Shown in pieces: positions 13,240 to 24,700 of a stretch of 64,000 nt of DNA. The position numbers and the translations under genes are program-made. A model generated the notes under the pieces. It was not told where the DNA came from. It saw only the letters and a list, made by a program, of their open reading frames with translations, and did not search any database. Positions within the stretch are counted from its first letter, which is position 1; every line of letters begins with the position of its first letter. The DNA comes from Tubulanus polymorphus (Eukaryota > Nemertea > Palaeonemertea > Tubulaniformes > Tubulanidae): assembly GCF_964204645.1 (NCBI RefSeq), contig NC_134028.1, forward strand, positions 19,132,153-19,196,152, given 5' to 3'.

Positions 13240-15930
13240 ATGACGACTTATAAGAAATTACATTTACTTGATATTGGGTCAGAAATTACGGTCGCCAATG
13301 AGGATGAGTCAGCTTGTTTTGGTTTTGTGGCTGACGAAATGTCGATTCAACAAGCAATTGATGAAGGACGCGAGTCAGTCTTTTCTCCTCCCTGACTATT
13401 ATGGGTCTTCGAGTAAAATTTCTCAGGCGGTTGGTGTTGATAAACATAAGGACTAATCTAAAAGCTCAGGTTCAGCTCAACCCGAGACTTCATCAGAAAG
13501 TCACGTCGATCCTGTTATGACAGAGTTTTTAGAGATGAAGAAAAGACTTGACGCTTTAGAGTCTCATTATTTACAAAGTGATAATGATCGGTTTGTCTAG
13601 ATCAGCAGGATCATTGTGCATCAATTTGCAGCTATTTTAGCCAAGATAGACCATAACAATAATGACAATAACGGCTTTATGACCTGTAATAGGTCGGCGA
13701 TGGAGTCTTAAAAATGTCGGGCCCCCAAAAAAGAATCCGCAGTTAGCCCAAGCCGTCGATAAACTGATGATGGAGTTTTAGTGGTGACAATTCGGATCTT
13801 AAGATGGATTTGTTTGATAAATTGGAGAAATCTGTCAGGCAGTACGCTTGTCCTGAAAATATTCCGAGTTTGGCCGTCATCTAATGAAATCAGCCAATTT
13901 GGTCAAAGTCAAGTAATAAATCGGCTGCTTTCGATTTGAAGTGCCAAAAAAAAATCAGAATTATAACCTAAGAGGTATAACTGCGGTTACTCAAGTAATG
14001 GTTCTTTTATCGGGTCCAGACCCTTTGAAAAAAAGACCTAGGTATGACGTCATATCACTCCTTGAGTCTATTTGCACAAAGCGTTTATGAAATTATTTTA
14101 AGACGTCGGGAACTATTGAAGCGTGGATCTAACGATGTTTATAAGCCAATTTGGCTCCCATCAAATCCTATTGGGAAAGACCTTTATGGGGATCAACTTG
14201 ACGACAAGTTGCGTGACATAGAAAGATCAAATCGTATGGTTACGAAGATGGTAGATCGAGGTCGTGGGAACTATCGATCTTGAGGTCATGCAAACAGGCG
14301 ATTCCAGCCTTACATAAGGCCTGCGTCTTCCAATTTTCCAAAACAGGATTTTTAGAAAAGAGGTCAACATCAGAGGAAATAATAAGTTCTCAATTATCTC
14401 CTGTTTCTTCTGGCCGAATTAAACATTTCGTCTCCTTTTGGGAGACTTTAACTTGTGACAAATCAATTTTGAATTTGGTTTTGGGTGATAACATTGAATG
14501 GAACTTGATTCCTCCTAATCAATTTCTTCCACCGCGTTCAATTAAATTTAATTTAATGAGTTGAAACTTCTGCTATTGACTCACTATTATCAGATTTTTG
14601 CAGAGTCGTGAAATAGTTGAATTTGCTTCACCTGATAGGGGTCAATTTATATAAAATATTTTCGTCGTTCCGAAAAAAGATGGATTATTTAGACTTATTT
14701 TGAATTTGACTTGCTTAAATAAACATGTCAAGTATTTTAAACTCGTTGAAATCTGCTCTTAGTCTTATGACTTTTGGTTATTTCATGGCCTCGCTTGATT
14801 TGAAAGATGCCTATTATTCTATCAATATCGCTTGTAGCGATCGGAAATATCTTCGATTAATTTGGAAAGGCCAACTTTTTCAGAAGTGGGGTATATTTCT
14901 ACAGATTATACATTGATGATATAATATCTGCAAGGAGATGACGAGCCTTGTTGCGATGATAACAATGCTGGCGTTACAGAATAACAATTGGTTAATTGTG
15001 GTTATATTATTCATTCGATGAAATCGGAAAAGAAGTCAGTCTGTACTCAGTGGAAATTCTTAGGATTTTGGCTGAATTCCATGATTTGGAAAGTTTTTCT
15101 TGGCCAGGACAAAGTCCATAAGGTTGTGAATGAATGCAAATCATTATTAGAAATTTCATTACCGACATTACATCACATAGCCAAAGTTGTCGGAATTTTG
15201 GGTTCTGTTTTACCGGCTGTCCCTGAGGGGCCGTTACATTATCGAGATTTATGCAAAATCGAAGGATTGAAACAATTTGCGGATGATAACTCTAGGGTCG
15301 TTCATTTATCTGAGAAAGCTAAAAATGATTTATTCTGGTGGATTAATAATGTTGTCAGATCTTCTGAACCTATTGTTGTTAATTATCATCAAACATGTGG
15401 GCACTGGAATGCAGATGAAGCAATTCAGCACAATTATTTTAAATTGAAGTGATTTTATTTGGTCTTAAAAGTTTTATTAGCATTTTAACCAATAATCATA
15501 TTCTTGTTAAATCTGACAATGGTGGCTATTGCTTATGTATCTTTTTAGGGAGGATCTAAATCAGAACTTCTTAATTCTTTAGCTAAAGAGATTTGGTGTT
15601 TCGCTCTGAAATTTAACTGTTGGTTAAGTGCAGCCTTTATTGCGGGTAAAACTAATTTTCAGGCTGACTTATTGTCTCGGCAACCTCTATCTAATAAAAA
15701 GTGGATCTTAAATCCAACTTGTTTCATCAATATTTGTAATTCCTTTGGAGCTCCTGAGATTGATCTGTTAGCTTCTCGGTTGAACAAACAAATTGTCCAG
15801 TTTCTATCTTGGTTACCTGATCCTGATGCTATAGCTATTGTTGCTTTTACGTTAAACTGGTCTACATGGTGTTGATGTGCCTTTCCTCCATGTAGTTTAA
15901 TTGGGAAATGTTTAGTCATGGGAAATGTTT
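13240..15930 (+). pseudogene. DIRS-type retroelement, decayed gag and reverse transcriptase-RNase H
   Basis: DIRS elements encode gag, a reverse transcriptase with RNase H, and a tyrosine recombinase in place of an integrase. A gag-like part starts at the ATG at 13240 (MTTYKKLHLLDIG) and soon has stops and frameshifts. Reverse transcriptase is seen at 14725-14916 (SLDLKDAYYSINI, YLRLIWKGQLFQ). The catalytic YIDD is at 14909-14920, too close to the previous motif, so an internal deletion has removed part of the palm. The frame from 14988 to 15452 holds the connection (HKVVNECKSLLEISLPTL, HIAKVVGILGSVLPAVP). RNase H follows with VKSDNGG, SLAKEIW, FIAGKTNFQADLLSRQ, then FGAPEIDLLASRLNKQ and FTLNWSTW at 15672-15872, the usual DIRS C-terminal signature. 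No intact recombinase was found. Several stops and frameshifts show the copy is dead. Assignment to DIRS rests on motif order. Confidence -1.
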
Positions 15931-15978
15931 AGTTGAAATTTGTGATGAATCTAGCCATGGCATTTTAGTTGGGTTGTA

Positions 15979-16320
15979 GGTAAAAAATCCCCTGGGTATA
16001 AATCCCCAAGGTAAATATCCCCTGGGTAAAAATCCCCTAGGTAAGAATCCCCAAATATTCAAACTTAAGTACTAATTTAGTATTAATGAACTGTTAATTT
16101 GTAGTATGTTTTAATTCAAATAGTTTAAACTATAGTTTGTATACTGATGATATCCTTATGATGTTCCACAATAATAAATTGGATATATGTATCAATAATA
16201 TAAATTAATTGACCTTAACAGTGTATCTACTTACACTACATTCAGAAGGAGGGGGATTTTTACCTACTTTGAAGAATTGGAGATTTTAACGGAGGGGATT
16301 TTACCTAGGGGATTTTTACC
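15979..16320. mobile_element. MITE with inverted arrays of a 16-bp GGTAAAAATCCCC motif
   Basis: Five degenerate copies of GGTAAAAATCCCCT run rightward at 15979-16053, and about four copies of the reverse complement run at 16245-16320. The 190-bp middle is AT-rich and featureless. It interrupts the retroelement between its RNase H end and the following gag-like frame. No clean target duplication was seen. Confidence -1.
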
Positions 16321-16479
16321 AATTTTTTTGTATTGATCGTTTTTCGAGTCATTCTACTCGGATGGCTTGTGCTTTGCTGCATCTAAGTCCCTGCCTATTA
16401 ATGTCATTTTGGCCACAGTGGCCTGGACTGCACCTCAGAATTGGACTATTAATGCCGAGGAAGGATGTATCAAAGTTAC

Positions 16480-19400
16480 ACTGACATGGACAGTCCAGTC
16501 ATCGAAGCCATCGAAAGCGGTGAAATCGAAGTCAACTCTGAATCGGAACCATAGACGAACGCAGGAATACCTGAACCGAAGGATGCTGAAAACAGAAGTT
16601 CCGAATTCAACGAAATCAGATAACGCTACCATGAACACAGCAGTCATGACTGTCAACGCGACTCATAGGAACTCAGACAGTGTTGAGGACGTCATAACTA
16701 CCGCTGAAATAAAGAAATTGGAAGGAACCTCGCAGAAACTTTCAGGTGGAGTAGAGAATCCCACACTGATAAAACGAAAGATAAAGTCCGAAAAATGTTT
16801 CCTATATAGCTGATGTGTTTTTATTCATTCGACGTTTCGACTATAACCTAATAGTCATCTTCGGGAATATTGAATTAACAAGAAGTAGAAATATTTATAT
16901 ATACCAGCCAGAACATAGAGACAAAATAGTTAAATAAATAAAGTAATTAAGAGCGAATTAAGCTAAAAGGTATGATTAACTAAAACAAAAGTGATTCAAA
17001 GTTGAGAGAGTGACAGTAATTGAGTAAATTACAACAAAACAAAGAGGGGAGGAAAGGAACATTAAAGTTTAACCAAATTGCAGATGAATTTAGAAATAAG
17101 TTGGTTATGAGGGGAAAAACCATTGTTCAGGTTGACGCAATTATCCGAATTTTCCATGATCAAAGCGGATTCTAAAATGTGTCTTGTGATTTTATCATTA
17201 CACGGGTAGATTAATTTAACGTTTAAAAAGTCAAAATTATGTGATGATTTGAATTGATTTGAGTGGTCAACAACCGCACTTTCTGGTTTAGAGTTTTTTT
17301 GATATCTAATTTGTGTTCTTTGGTTGAGATTACGACCTGTTTCACCTAATTATACTTTATTCCAGACTTTACATAGTATTTTGTATCTTCCACAATTGAG
17401 AGATTCCGATTTAGGTTTATTGTTTATCAATAGGTTACTAATTTTATTATTGTACTTGAAAATTATTCGTTTATTAAGGGATTGGAGAGGGAGTTTAGAT
17501 TTTTCCAAAAATGGAACATACGGAACAATGATAGGCTGTTTATCAGACGGCGTAGGGGTTTTAGAGTTTCTATTATTAAAATGCGAGGAGCGAGCTTTTT
17601 TGGAGAGCTCTTTTCGAAATGTAGTCAGGGTAGGGGGTTGGTTGATGTGTTTTATTTCATCGAGTAGCATAGATGGATCACAAATTCTTAAAGCTCTACG
17701 AGTTAGCCTTGAGCTAAAGCAAGTTTTATACTGAGGGAAGTGAAAGCAAAAAAATGTAGGCATTTTACCGCCCATTCGTAAGTGAAAGATAGGGATGGGT
17801 ACAGAGAGTTAAGATACGAAAGGACATTATCAACGTTAAAATCACAGGGCGCTAAGGCAAGGACATCATCAACATATCTAAGCCAGATTTTGGGTGGTAT
17901 ATCCGTGTACAGAGGTAGTATTACTGATTCTGCATGTTCGAAGAACAGGTTAGCAAGAATAGGACTGAGAGGGTTACCCATAACAATACCAAATGTTTGT
18001 TCATAATAAATACCATTAAATTCAAAAGAGGAGTCCGTAGTACAAATGGCAATGAGGTCGATGATACAGTCGGTAGGGATGCCGAGGTTTATATTAAGGG
18101 AGGATAATCGTCGTTTAAGAAAATCAAGGGTAGGTCCGAGTGGAACATTAAGGAAAAAGGGGAGTTAACATCGAAAGATATGAATTTTTCATTACCAGGA
18201 ATAATATTCTTAAGGGGTTCAAGCAAATCTTGGTTATGGCGGAGGTGCGAAGGGGAAAAAGAGCCAAGAACAGGAGATAATTGTTTAGCTAAAACTTTGG
18301 TGTGAAAGGTAGTGATGGGAGACGAGAATGGAACTTATTCAAAGTTTCTTTAGTGGACGGAAACCGTTTAAGAATATCTGAGAGATTTCTATTACAATTG
18401 GCTTGCATACGTGAAAGGGGGTTCGATTTAAGTTTCTTATATACATCGGGGTTGTCTAAGAGAGATAACATTTTTGCATTATAATCAACAAGATCTAAGA
18501 TAACAATTTTCCCACATTTTTCCGCTTTTGAAATTTTAACAGTTGTTACGTTTCGGAGTTCATGAAGAGCGAGACGGAATCGACGTGGTAAATAATCAAA
18601 ATAATTCATGTTCAGTTGATCACAATGGTTTGTAAGTTCATAAATTTGAAATTATAGTCCAGACTATTGAGTGATAATTTCCGAAATTCTAAGTGAGTGA
18701 CGAAAAATGCTTATTCTGCTGTGGAAGCGAAAAGTTCAAACCATAACCGAGAATTTGACATTGTGTAGATGTTAACACGGTTGAAGATGGATTAACGATG
18801 TTGTCTGTTTTGCTGAATTTAGTCCATGCAGTAGAATCGATCAATCTATCGAGTTGGTTCTTAAGATCCAAAGATTTCTTGCGTTACTGGTATATAACGG
18901 AGTCGTGAACTATAGACGATAGTGAATTCCAGATATATTGGTCAGGTAACTGAGACTTTAGATAGTTTTGAGATTGGCGAAATTTGTAGAATTGGTGATT
19001 GCAATCTTCCTTAGCGCGATCTATTGCGAATTTCAGTTGTTTATTAGTTTCAGGCGGAAAAGCTGAACTGGAATCATACTTCCAAATCCAAGACAGCGAA
19101 CACGGAATAACTTTTTCGCAGTAACAGTTCTGGAGAAATTTAACTTTACTCTTGCCGCGGTTCTCGATTTAATGTAACATTTTTCATAATTTCGGAAGCT
19201 GGTAACGAGATACGGAAACGCGAGGAAAAAGAATTTCAAAACAATGCTTCGATCCGTGGGTAACATTATAACCATTGAAGAAACACTATTCCGTGCTGTA
19301 ACGATAAAGTAGAGAATCCCACACCGATAAAACGAAAGATGAAGTCCGAAAAATTTTTGCTATACAGCTGATGTGTGGGGAACTTGCCGATTTGAAGGTC

Positions 19401-19560
19401 AATTTAGAATCAAAAGGAAGAACTATTGTTAATCAACTTTTGTCAATTACTATAATATCATTAAGCCGTCCGTAAAACTTATGGCTGAGGCGGTTTTATC
19501 TACTGCATCGACTTCTTCATAATTTGGTATGTCTTGTTCTAGATATATTCAGGCAAAATG
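16480..19560 (+). pseudogene. Gag-like reading frame split by a Penelope-like element
   Basis: A frame beginning MDSPVIEAIESGEIEVNSES at about 16487 is acidic, like retroelement gag N-termini, and has several stops. It reaches DKVRKMF in the left 68-bp repeat at 16751-16818. The same frame resumes in the right 68-bp repeat (19309-19376) as DEVRKIFAIQLMCGELADL and runs on to about 19490 (QLLSITIISLSR). Between them lies the Penelope-like element. The two parts are therefore probably one old gag-like frame interrupted by insertion. Whether it belongs to the DIRS element on the left or to a second element is open. Confidence -1.
16819..19308 (-). mobile_element. Penelope-like retroelement with GIY-YIG endonuclease, decayed
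   Basis: Read on the minus strand, the order is an N-terminal region near 19275, a segment with KCGKIVILDLVDYNAKMLSL (18289-18609), the reverse transcriptase core MGNPLSPILANLFFEHAE followed by the catalytic RYVDD at about 17865-17879 (frame 17703-17981), a linker, and a GIY-YIG endonuclease at about 17060-17400 (LGETGRNLNQRTQIRYQK, then ITRHILESALIMENSDNC). This order, with the endonuclease last, is characteristic of endonuclease-bearing Penelope-like elements. Frameshifts break the frame into at least four pieces, so the copy is inactive. It is flanked by 68-bp direct repeats (16751-16818 and 19309-19376, 63 of 68 identical), which are either an unusually long target duplication or the element's own terminal repeats. 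Confidence -1.
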
Positions 19561-19627
19561 TCTTTGAAATCTCATGGAATCCCGAGCATTATGTCGTAAT
19601 GCTGGAGAATTAGTAAATTAAACGATA

Positions 19628-19888
19628 CTTACTTTGGTAAGGAGAAGTTTGATTGTAATTCTACGAATTACGTCAGAGCGAGTGATTACATGCCCTCCCT
19701 TTCTTCTTTCGCAGATTGGTCCCACCCTTTCTGACGTGTTTTTATTTTAGAATTATCATGTTTATTTAGTGTTGGTTCAGGTTATTTTGCCTTCATAGCT
19801 GTGAATTGTGACACGGAAGTGATCTCCACTCATGTAATCCCTCAATTCGTAGATTTACAATCAAACTTCTACTTACCAAGGTAAGATA
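19628..19888. repeat. Inverted repeat typical of a DIRS-type element end
   Basis: The segment 19628-19669 (ACTTTGGTAAGGAGAAGTTT and following) is matched inverted at 19844-19888. Homology continues inwards with GATTACATG on both arms, and the spacer is about 170 bp. DIRS elements end in inverted terminal repeats with an internal complementary region, so this may be the right end of the element that starts near 13.2 kb. The left terminal repeat was not found, so the link is an inference. Confidence -1.
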
Positions 19889-20071
19889 TTTTAATCTACT
19901 AATTATTCATGTGATAATTTATATAGACAAATTATATCGTTGAACCAGGAATCGTTCCAAGGGACCCACAGATAAATTATTTGTGAACAAGGGAGGGAGT
20001 ACTTTGCATATTCGGTTATCGCATGTGTCACGTGCGTCGATTGAGAGAGCGTACGAAACCTTTGGTTCAAT

Positions 20072-20108
20072 CAGGGAAGTGTGATGAGACTCTCATCACA
20101 CTTCCCTG
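20072..20108. repeat. Perfect 18-bp hairpin with a one-base loop
   Basis: CAGGGAAGTGTGATGAGA at 20072-20089 is followed by a single C and its exact reverse complement at 20091-20108. The flanks also repeat GGTTCAATCA on both sides. No gene is near enough to suggest a role. Confidence -1.
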
Positions 20109-20455
20109 GTTCAATCAAGGATCAATGAAACATAGCCAACACCCCGAATGGACTCGGTTCGAGGCTCTCGACTATTCATCAAAATAACGAGATGATTTCC
20201 GTTTAAATAATAGGTTTTATTTCAATAATTATAAATGAACAAATATGCATTAATCAAAACAATTTAAAAGAATGATAGGACGGATAATTCATCAACCCCA
20301 ATGTACTATAGAGCGGTGTACCAGGGTTCGTTTCAGTTGTATGGGAACAGTCTTACAGGCAATGGCCACACTAATTCTGCAAGTAAAGAAGAATATATAA
20401 TATTAAGAGAAATGTGTTCAACTAAAATCCCTGTGAGAGAAAATCCTTGTGAAAC

Positions 20456-21621
20456 TAGGGGTCCAGGGACACCATGCCCACTTGGGAAATGGTTTCAAAT
20501 GCTCAACAATCTAACAATTTCAATATTCAACGCCCCCTGGTGACCATTTACAAAACCCAACGACCTTGAAACTCACCAAAATCATAGAACATGTCAGCAG
20601 CTACGATTTTGTAATTGATTGTGATAACAAAATATGCCTCGTTACCAATTTAATATGGAAATACTAAGTCATTCTACTATTCAACGCCCCCTGGTGACCA
20701 TATTCAAAACCCAATGACCTCGAAACTCACCACAATCATAGAACATGTCATGAACTACAACTTTGCAATTGATCATGGTAACAAAATATGCCTAGGTACC
20801 AATATAATAAGGAAATACTAAGTTATTCTACTATTCAACGCCCCCTGGTGACCATATAGAAAAACTAATGTCCTTAAAACTCACAACATTCATAGATGAT
20901 GTCATGAGCTACAACTTTCCAATTGATTGTGGTTACAAAATATGCATAGGTACGAATATAATAAAGAAATGCTAAGATATTGTATTATTCAATGCCCCCT
21001 GGTGGCCATATACGAAATCCAATTACCTTGAAACTCACCACAATCATAGAACACGTTATGAGCTACAACTTTCTAATCGATTGTGGTAGCAAAATACGCT
21101 TAGGTATCAATATAATGTGGAAAAACTTTTTCCCACTTACGAATGAGTACTGGTGACACCAAGATGGCCGCCAATTGCGTCATAATTGGCTGATGAAAAA
21201 TACCTGTCTGAGGTATAAAACATCCTTTTCCAAAGAATACCCATCACAAATTGCAATGAGAAATGGTAAACCAGTAGGAAGCTACAGGACTCAGAATTCG
21301 GGCAAAAATTAACATTTTTAAGCACTAAAAAGGTCATAGGACGGCCATCTTGAGTCCGACCGACCCAATTTTTGTTTAGTTGATGGGCCCTTGGGGGATT
21401 CATATATATACGAAAGATCAAGGTAATTGATCGAAGCGTCTTCAAAATTTCCCTCAAAAAGTTCAAAAATGTGTAAAAAGTGCTGATTTTGGCGAACAAC
21501 AATGGCTGCCAGTCAGCCATCTTGATTCTGACAGGGCCAGTTTTTGGGCTGAAGATGTGTCTAGGACGACGGACGAAAAGTGAACGCAATAGCCCGCTGG
21601 GACTAAAGTCCCAAGTGGGCT
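20456..21621 (+). mobile_element. Helentron-like (pearl/HINE-type) element, copy H2, most complete
   Basis: The 5' end is GGGGTCCAGGGACACCATGC. Four tandem units of about 155 bp follow, starting near 20526, 20683, 20836 and 20991, each opening with a CCCCCTGGTG core and containing TTGTGGTAACAAAATATGC-like text. A unique 450-bp section with AAGATGGCCGCC follows. The copy ends in a hairpin at 21591-21621 (AGCCCGCTGGGACT pairing with AGTCCCAAGTGGGCT) and then AAAAA. The 150-codon minus frame inside is just the unique section read backwards. Confidence -1.
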
Positions 21622-21743
21622 AAAAAGAAATTCTAGCATTGGAAGTTGTTAGTGCAATCTTGTAATAAGCAATCATCGCATACCGGTGCAGTGCAGTTAA
21701 CAAGAATTGGCTTAGGTAGGGATTTGGAAGGCTAAGTGATATC

Positions 21744-24700
21744 CTACATACCTCCCTGCATTGTGAAATCAAATGGATTCGAATATATTTTGGTGATATC
21801 ATCCAGATTGGTCATGCATTGATCATCAGTTTCAGCCAGATATCCAACAACCACTGTAAATCAGATAAAAAAATTATTCTACCATCCCCTGCAACTTATC
21901 ACAGCTGAGCCTTTTTCATATAACTTACACTGTTGTGGAATAAACTCTGGTACTTTCTCCCTCAGGGTGTCTAGCGTATTCTTGAAATTCAACTGTCATA
22001 GAAAAATTTAGTATAGTCATACATGTAGTACAGTGGAACCTCATTACGTAGCCAGAAAATGTGTTCGTTATATCAGCATGAAATTTATGATCTTTTTTTA
22101 CTTTGGCCGAAATTCTACATTTGCTATATCGACGACGAATCGTTGTATGCGAATTCGTTATGATGCGGTTCCACTGTATTTAATGTGGTAAAGAGGATTG
22201 TGTTTAAGGCCAGACAAAAAAGATGCCTTGTTTCTCATCACAGCAACATGAAGGTATCAAACAAGGGCAGGGGTTATTCTTTTTCATTTTATAGTTTAAA
22301 AAACGTGGAAATAAAAACTTTTATTGTAGTTGAGGTATCTCATCAATTTTAGACAGTGTGGTAAGAAGATTGTGTATAACCAGCGCATTATTTTTCAATT
22401 ATCTTGATTCATGATGCCAATCCGTCTGAGTTTCAATTGCTTCAAATTTATTCAATTTATGAGTCCAATGAGATGAAAATTGATGCTTACTAGGTAGTTA
22501 AATAAAACATTCTAGATGTGTCAAGACCAACATTGGAAATTTAAAGAAATAATTTTGTAAAACTACTGAAACTGAAACCTCGTTTTGGCTGTTAACTATG
22601 CCATCAGTAGGCGGTCCGTAGTACATAGTAAGAAGTTAAAGTGAAAAGGAATAAATTGGAATTGACTGTACTAGGTATTCGAAGACATCTGTGATATTAA
22701 AACAAATAATTCCCATCGGCTCTTCTTTTTTTCCCTGGTTAAATCCGTACTCAAAGTAATAAAAAAAAGCCTTTTCTAAAACTGAACAAGAAAAATTATA
22801 TTCTTAATCCTCACCTTCGGGGTTTTTGAAAGAAAATTTCCAAGTTTAAGAAGCTGATTTAGAACATCAACGATGAGTTTATCAGTTGAATCAGACGGTT
22901 CATATAAGGCTATGTTCTGTGATTGGATGTCTAGCACACGTGAGTTCCAACCACTATACGAACGTGTCGGAATGTTTAAGTAACTGTTAAGGTACTTAAA
23001 AGAATGAGCTTAAAACCGTTGACTGAGCCTATTCTAAATCATAATGTATAAATGAAATGCATTCAGTTTATGAAAAAATGCAGATGAAAGTTCTATTTTA
23101 CAGGACTGTCTGACTGGGGCTGTTAAAACAGTTGTAACTACATGTACATGTACAACTCACTGCTAGATGAAAATGTTCAGGCCACTGAGCTGGAATTTTA
23201 TTTCATAAGGAAATCAAGCAGATTTGACAGGAAAAATATTAACCTTTCATCATCCCATACAGCTGGAGATATACAGGGTGTCTCAAAAATGTGTTACCGT
23301 GGCTTAAAGATTAATTTTTCATTAAATGTAATTGAAATAAATCTTTTGGGAGGTAAGGTTGGTAGACCTTGGCTCGACTTGACAAAATTGTTGGTCCTTC
23401 TAACTAATTAAGCTATTCTGGGACTTATCTGGGACTTCTTCAATATCATAACCATTAGTCACTAATGTACAGTTCAGCTCAACGTCGAATCTTGACATAT
23501 CGGATTGAGTATTTCTCAAAATCTGTCATTTTCCCAACACTTAAGTCAAAAATTCCTGCTGGTGGTCTTTTGAATACCTTGGTTTTTACATATCTCGACA
23601 GGAAAATATCACTTTGAGTGAAATCCAGTGATTTGGTGATTTTAAATCATTTTTTCAACTGGCAGCTGCTGATTTTTCAAAAGACGTACACAATGGAACA
23701 ATCTTTAATTTTGGTTCGACACCATTTTAAGCACCATTCAAAAACATGCTAGTCCTCAGCCATGCATGACTTATTTTGCATTTCATTTTCAAGTAGACAT
23801 CCAAGTCTACTAACCTTACCCCCTAAACTATAATTAAAATTATAGCTAAATATAGCTGTAAAGCACTGACAACAGGTTTCTGCCTTGCTGGTTTAAATGT
23901 CGCACTCGGAAGCACACAAAGATTTCACCAAAATAATTCTTATCAGTTCGTAACATATGACTATTCTGAAGGAGCGTGACACATATCCGGGATATGTGGA
24001 TCTACAAGGGCTACCACTTAAAAAGTACTGATGTACCTTGTTCGGTGCTTTCATAGTTCCGTTGGGAGTTGCATGAACTAATCGTACCCCTTTGCATATG
24101 GCACTTATGTGTATATGTACTTATACCAAGTTTTTGATGTGATCCAGCTTTGAAACTGGACTAAACCATGTGTACTCAATAGATTTTAATTGATTTCAAC
24201 ATGCATTCGTGAAGCATTTTGATAATATCACATCGCTAAAGATCTTGATTTGTTCTATTAAGAACTCAATCTTAATCTGATAAGTTGACGTGCAGAACAA
24301 AATAACAGAGATAAGAATCACTGTTAATTCGATAAAAGAAATGTTTTATTGAAATATTTCAATACATACATATGTAAGTTGTAGATCGCCGAGAAAGCAC
24401 TATTATCATTATTATTAGGGTTTCTGCTGCTTTCGCAGAAACCCTCTTGTAATTCTGTTGATTATTATCATTATTATAAATTTTCCACTTTCCTGCCAAA
24501 AATTTTTCATAAAATGTAACTCCTCTCAGATTCGACTACTAACAGCTTATAAACGTAATTTTCAATTCTGTCAGAAATGTAACTCAGCACCTGGCCATTT
24601 CGATTTGCGTATAGTAATTTATTATGAATTAATCCCGCGTAAATTCCGGGTCTAAAAAGCGACAAGAATAACGCAAAGAATCGTCATCCATTGATAAAAG

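Noticed and set aside
17324-17734. 136-codon frame on the plus strand
   Set aside because: It is antisense to the Penelope-like endonuclease and linker, which carry the recognisable motifs.
21137-21589. 150-codon minus-strand frame
   Set aside because: It lies in the unique section of Helentron-like copy H2; the matching frame in H3 is broken and of different length.
22974-22994. GT-AG acceptors at 22984 or 22994 for the fifth TEX47-like exon
   Set aside because: They would need a GT donor at the end of exon 4 that does not exist; the AC boundary gives the expected HD-IP join.
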